A stretch of 64,000 nt of DNA from JAPULR01 sp965238215 (GTDB taxonomy: Bacteria > Chloroflexota > Dehalococcoidia > Lucifugimonadales > GCA-2712585). Below, one piece after another: positions 60,534-64,000 of this stretch (its first letter is position 1; each line of letters begins with the position of its first letter). The notes beneath the pieces were generated by a model, which saw only the letters and a list, made by a program, of their open reading frames with translations, did not search any database and was not told where the DNA came from. The translations under genes were made by a program, and so were the position numbers. The stretch spans positions 1,736,001-1,800,000 of the forward strand of contig OZ250180.1 of NCBI GenBank assembly GCA_965238215.1, read 5' to 3'.

Positions 60534-60573
60534 TTCAGTCTACCTTCTACCCTTGTAGGAACGGACTGCCGTT

Positions 60574-61944
60574 ATGAACGATGCTTTGCATGACCTCGTT
60601 GCCGACGCTCTCAAGGGGCACGACGCCCAATACATAGAGCTGCGCGTCGACCAGAACCAGTCGTCGCACCTCCGCTACCGCGGGCGGGAGTTGGAGGAAG
60701 TCAACCGTACCACCACCGGCGGCGGATGCGTCCGCGCCCTAGCTGGTGGCGGTTGGGGCTTCGTTTCTTTCAACAGCCTCGACGGACTGCGGGACAAGGT
60801 CCGCTCCGCCGTCGCCAACGCCCGTCTGGTGGGCGGCGAACCCGTCACGCTTGCTCCGGTGGAACCTGTCGTCGATTGCATCAGCCCCACCGTTAAGAAA
60901 GACCCTTCCCTGATATCCCTTCACGACAAGAAATCCCTGCTTGACCAGTACGTGGAGGAAATCTGGCGCGCCCCGGGCATCTCCACCTCCACCGTGGGCT
61001 ACGGCGATGCCAAGCGCCGTCGCGTCTTCGCTACCTCCGAGGGTTCCTACGTCGACCAAACTGTTCTCGACGTGGTGATGCGTCTCAACGCCGTGGCGCG
61101 GGACGGCGCGGATGTCCAGCAGTCCGGCGTCAGCCTGGGCAGCGCCGGCGATTTTTCCGAGATAGAGGGCCTTCATGACGAAGCCGCTCAGGTGGGCCGC
61201 CGCGCCGTGGAACTACTAAAGGCCCCCCAGGTCAAAGGCGGCGAGTACACCGTTGTGCTGGAGCCGGTTCTGGCCGGAGTGTTCATCCACGAAGCCTTTG
61301 GACACCTCTCCGAGGCCGACCACGTCTACGAGGACGATCGGATGAAGGAGATCATGGTCCTGGGCAAGCGTTTCGGCGGGCAACACCTCAATGTCGTCGA
61401 CGGCGCCGCCGTGCCCGATCTTAGAGGCAGCTACGGCTACGACGACGAGGGCGTTCCTTCCACACGCAGCTATCTGCTCAAGGAGGGCGTCCTGGTGGGC
61501 CGCCTCCACTCCCGCGAGACGGCAGCCAAGATGGGCGAAGCTCTCACGGGCAACGCCCGGGCCATCGGCCCCCAGTTCCCGCCCATCGTCCGTATGACCA
61601 ACACCTTCATCGAGGGTGGCGACGCCTCCCCCGAAGAGATAATCGGCGATGTGAAAGACGGCTTGTATGTGGGCAACTGGTACGGCGGCATGACCAGCAT
61701 GGAGCAGTTCACCTTCTCCGCCGGCGAGGCCTGGGTCATCCGAAACGGAAAGGTAGAGGAGCTTTGCCGCCCGGTGCTCCTCACTGGCAACCTCTTCACT
61801 ACCCTGGAGAGCCTGGACGCCGTCGCCAACGACTTGAGCATGAACCAGGGCGGCGGCTGCGGCAAGGGCGGCCAATCTCCCCTGCCCGTGTCCAACGGCA
61901 GCCCCCACATCCGTATTCAGAGGTGTCTAATTGGCGGAAGTTGA
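60574..61944 (+). CDS. tldD: TldD metalloprotease subunit
   Basis: The 456-residue protein has the HExxxH-type zinc motif of TldD in FIHEAFGHLSEADHVYEDD. With its partner, encoded next, it forms the TldD/E heterodimer that degrades unfolded peptides and matures small peptides. The first domain (residues 1-120) contains YIELRVDQNQSSHLRYRG, typical of the family. Its 3' end overlaps the next frame or lies 4 bp from its ATG. Confidence 0.95.
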   Translation: MNDALHDLVADALKGHDAQYIELRVDQNQSSHLRYRGRELEEVNRTTTGGGCVRALAGGGWGFVSFNSLDGLRDKVRSAVANARLVGGEPVTLAPVEPVVDCISPTVKKDPSLISLHDKKSLLDQYVEEIWRAPGISTSTVGYGDAKRRRVFATSEGSYVDQTVLDVVMRLNAVARDGADVQQSGVSLGSAGDFSEIEGLHDEAAQVGRRAVELLKAPQVKGGEYTVVLEPVLAGVFIHEAFGHLSEADHVYEDDRMKEIMVLGKRFGGQHLNVVDGAAVPDLRGSYGYDDEGVPSTRSYLLKEGVLVGRLHSRETAAKMGEALTGNARAIGPQFPPIVRMTNTFIEGGDASPEEIIGDVKDGLYVGNWYGGMTSMEQFTFSAGEAWVIRNGKVEELCRPVLLTGNLFTTLESLDAVANDLSMNQGGGCGKGGQSPLPVSNGSPHIRIQRCLIGGS

Positions 61945-61948
61945 CCGT

Positions 61949-63256
61949 ATGCTTCAACAGGTGCTGGAGCAGGCCAAGGCCGTATCCGAGCAGGCGGAGG
62001 TCTTTCACCTTTCCGGCTGGAGCCGCCCTGTGGTCTTTGAGGCCAACCGGCTCAAGTCGCTGGTAGGCCGGGACTCCTCCGGCATGGCCCTGCGCCTCAT
62101 CAAGGACGGGCGTGTGGGCTTCTCCTCCACCACCCACTGGGACGGCGCAGATACTCTGGTGGACAACGCCCTGGAGACGGCCCCCTTCGGTCCCGAGGCC
62201 GCCATGGACTTCCCCGGCCCCGGCAACTTCACCCCGGTGTCTCTCTACGACCCCGCCGTGGAGTCGCAATCCCTGGAAGACATGATTCAGCTGGGCCAGC
62301 GCCTCATCGACGGCATCCGCGCCGTGGAGCCGGAGCTTCTGTGCGACGCCAGCGTTTCCCGCAGCGTCTCCACCCTGCGGCTGCTGAACTCCAACGGCGC
62401 GGCAGCCGAATACACCAGGAGCGGCTTCTCCGCCCACGTCGGCGGCGCCCTCATCAAGGGCACGGACATGCTCTTTCTGGGAGACGGCGACCGCTCTTGC
62501 AGTCCCATTTCCGACCCGGAGCCTCTCGTGAGCTCCGTGCTCACACAGCTGGAGCGAGGGCGCGACATCGCCTCCCCCGCCTCCGGCGAATTGTCCGTGG
62601 TGTTCACCCCCCGCGGCGTGGTCGGCGCCCTCCTCTCCCCTCTGTTGGCGGGCTTCAACGGCAAGTCCATCCTTCAGGGTTCCTCGCCCCTCGTTGGCAA
62701 GCTGGGGCAGCAGCTGTTGGACGAAAGGTTCAGCCTCTGGGACGACCCGACCCTGGCCATGATGCCCGGCAGTCGTATGTGTGATGACGAAGCCGTTCCT
62801 TCCTCCAAGATGCCCCTCATCGAAGGTGGCGTCATTCGTAATTTCCTCTATGACCTGCAGACGGCGGGACAGGCCGGGACCGAAAGTACCGGCAGCGCCC
62901 ACCGCGGACTCAACTCCCTCCCTTCCCCCGGCGTCAGCGTGGGCATCGTTCCCCCTGGCGACGTGGCCTTCGACGACATGATTGCGGACATTCAGGACGG
63001 CATAGTGGTGGAGCGGCTGTTGGGCGCGGGTCAGAGCAACATTCTGGCCGGTGAGTTCAACGCCAACGTCCTGCTCGGCTACCGCATCGAAAAGGGCAAG
63101 ATCACGGGTAGATTAAAGAACACCGTCATTAACGGCAACGTGTACACCGTCCTGAAGGAGCTGCGAGGCTTGGGCAGCGATACAACCTGGTTGGGAGGTT
63201 CTTTCAAGACCCCCAGCATCTACTGCGGCGAAGTGTCCGTGGCTACCACAAACTAG
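61949..63256 (+). CDS. tldE: TldE/PmbA metalloprotease partner subunit
   Basis: The 435-residue protein resembles TldD in fold but lacks the HExxxH site, as expected for TldE/PmbA. Family phrases are MLQQVLEQAKAVSEQAEVFH at the start, and GSMIxx-like and NILAGEFNANVLLGYRIEKG near the end. ATG 61949 is used; TTG 61931 would overlap tldD by 14 bp. It lines the active site of the heterodimer. Confidence 0.92.
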   Translation: MLQQVLEQAKAVSEQAEVFHLSGWSRPVVFEANRLKSLVGRDSSGMALRLIKDGRVGFSSTTHWDGADTLVDNALETAPFGPEAAMDFPGPGNFTPVSLYDPAVESQSLEDMIQLGQRLIDGIRAVEPELLCDASVSRSVSTLRLLNSNGAAAEYTRSGFSAHVGGALIKGTDMLFLGDGDRSCSPISDPEPLVSSVLTQLERGRDIASPASGELSVVFTPRGVVGALLSPLLAGFNGKSILQGSSPLVGKLGQQLLDERFSLWDDPTLAMMPGSRMCDDEAVPSSKMPLIEGGVIRNFLYDLQTAGQAGTESTGSAHRGLNSLPSPGVSVGIVPPGDVAFDDMIADIQDGIVVERLLGAGQSNILAGEFNANVLLGYRIEKGKITGRLKNTVINGNVYTVLKELRGLGSDTTWLGGSFKTPSIYCGEVSVATTN

Positions 63257-63274
63257 CGGGTTTACAAGCAAGTC

Positions 63275-64000
63275 ATGTCCCTAGAACTGTGCCTAGAGGC
63301 CATCCGGTCTCCCGAGGAAACCCCGGCCAACTCCCTTCTTTACCATCTGAGCGACCTGTCCGCTTCGGATGTGGTGGACTTCGCCTCTGCGTGGAGGAAC
63401 GCTCCGCCTAACGGGAAAGTTCCTATTGTGGACAGGCTCATTAGCTTGAGTCAGGACAGGACGGAGTTGGACTTCAGCGCCGTCTTCCGTCGATGCCTCC
63501 GGGACGAAAACGAAGAAGTGCGTCGGCGGGCCATTGAAGGGTTGTGGGAAAACGAGGAACGGCGGCTCATTTCGCCCCTATGCAAGCTTCTGGCCCACGA
63601 CCCTTCGCCGGCGGTTCGGGCCGCCGCGGCAGTAGGCTTGGGCAAGTTCGCCGAGCTTGCCCAGCTGGACAAACTGCTCCGGAAGGACGGCCTTCGCATC
63701 GAGGCTTCCCTGCTTGCCGTGCTGCAAAACAATACGGAGGATATGACGGTGCGCCGCCGCGCCTTGGAGTCCGTGGCCGTCTTTAATTCTCCCAAAGTGG
63801 ACGCGTTCATCCGGTGGTTCTACGACAGCGATGACCTGACATTGAAGGGCAGCGCCCTCTACGCCATGGGCCGGACCGGTGAAACTCGCTGGCTGGAATG
63901 TCTGGTGCGGGAAACCCGGAGTCCCAGCCCGACCCTGCGATTCGAGGCGGCCAACGCCTGCGGTCAGCTGGAGGAGGAGGCCGTCGTTCCCCACCTGATA
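63275..64000 (+). CDS. HEAT-repeat protein (3' end cut by window)
   Basis: The frame opens with ATG 63275, 18 bp after tldE, and runs 242 codons to the right edge without a stop. Helical repeats such as RDENEEVRRRAIEGLWEN, SPAVRAAAAVGLGKFAEL and LTLKGSALYAMGRTGETRWL mark a HEAT/PBS-lyase-like repeat solenoid, a protein-binding scaffold. It probably shares the tldD-tldE transcript. The C-terminus is not visible. Confidence 0.85.
   Translation, partial: MSLELCLEAIRSPEETPANSLLYHLSDLSASDVVDFASAWRNAPPNGKVPIVDRLISLSQDRTELDFSAVFRRCLRDENEEVRRRAIEGLWENEERRLISPLCKLLAHDPSPAVRAAAAVGLGKFAELAQLDKLLRKDGLRIEASLLAVLQNNTEDMTVRRRALESVAVFNSPKVDAFIRWFYDSDDLTLKGSALYAMGRTGETRWLECLVRETRSPSPTLRFEAANACGQLEEEAVVPHLI

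Noticed and set aside
61799..62902. 367-codon minus-strand frame opposite tldE
   Set aside because: The composition is that of a shadow, with no recognisable motif, and the plus-strand TldE is clear.

Overview
The window (about 60% GC, densely coded on both strands) looks like a chromosomal segment of a Chloroflexota bacterium, most plausibly a SAR202-like member of the Dehalococcoidia. This is inferred from the gene mix: an LLM flavin oxidoreductase, hydantoinase A/B, several ThDP enzymes, FAH hydrolase and amidohydrolase, a T-box-led ilv operon, GldG/DUF4340 transport genes, and many short interspersed palindromic repeats. No rRNA or ribosomal-protein gene is present to fix the taxonomy.

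Layout. 1-4792 (minus): a GldG-type ABC exporter operon (ATPase, permease, GldG-like protein, two tandem DUF4340 proteins). 4935-7456 (plus): polyamine genes speD and speB, then a CBS-containing site-2 protease. 7862-9982: cysteine desulfurase and a META-domain lipoprotein. 10082-10171: a 29-residue zinc-finger microprotein with its own promoter. 10354-13940 (minus): ilvB-ilvN-ilvC behind a T-box riboswitch. 14169-19945: a DUF5678 protein, a TauE/SafE transporter, an LLM oxidoreductase, a penicillin acylase and a HAD hydrolase. 20056-24779: a defence-like cluster with an adenine methylase plus PD-(D/E)xK nuclease, a NYN protein, and a single-chain nuclease-methylase-specificity enzyme behind a coupled 33-codon ORF. 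24816-28485 (minus): a catabolic operon of a ThDP enzyme, an FAH-family hydrolase and a Zn alcohol dehydrogenase. 29122-32854: asparaginase, TolB-like lipoprotein, tRNA-Gln and aquaporin. 33031-37890: a MacA/MacB-type exporter with an extra secreted subunit.

37919-47227: a lone ABC-2 permease, an SRPBCC-like membrane protein with a truncated duplicate, a repeat-bearing coiled-coil protein, a NUDIX hydrolase, a GSA-aminomutase-like transaminase, a retropepsin/DUF5678 pair, an amidohydrolase and a benzoylformate-decarboxylase-like enzyme. 47372-49159: a second, type II restriction-modification pair whose methylase carries an N-terminal winged helix and has an 18-bp perfect palindrome just upstream. 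49163-52998: hydantoinase B/A. 53127-64000: threonine synthase, a GlcG-like protein, GAPDH, argC, endonuclease III, TldD/TldE and a HEAT-repeat protein, with two small genes each broken by one in-frame stop codon.

Intergenic DNA longer than 300 bp is mostly filled by five repeat families, called A to E here. They occur as mosaics, and in two places a repeat has become the 3' end of a coding sequence. The most original items are the winged-helix methylase with its palindrome, the single-chain restriction enzyme with a coupled small ORF, the zinc-finger microprotein, the retropepsin/DUF5678 pair and the repeat mosaics.
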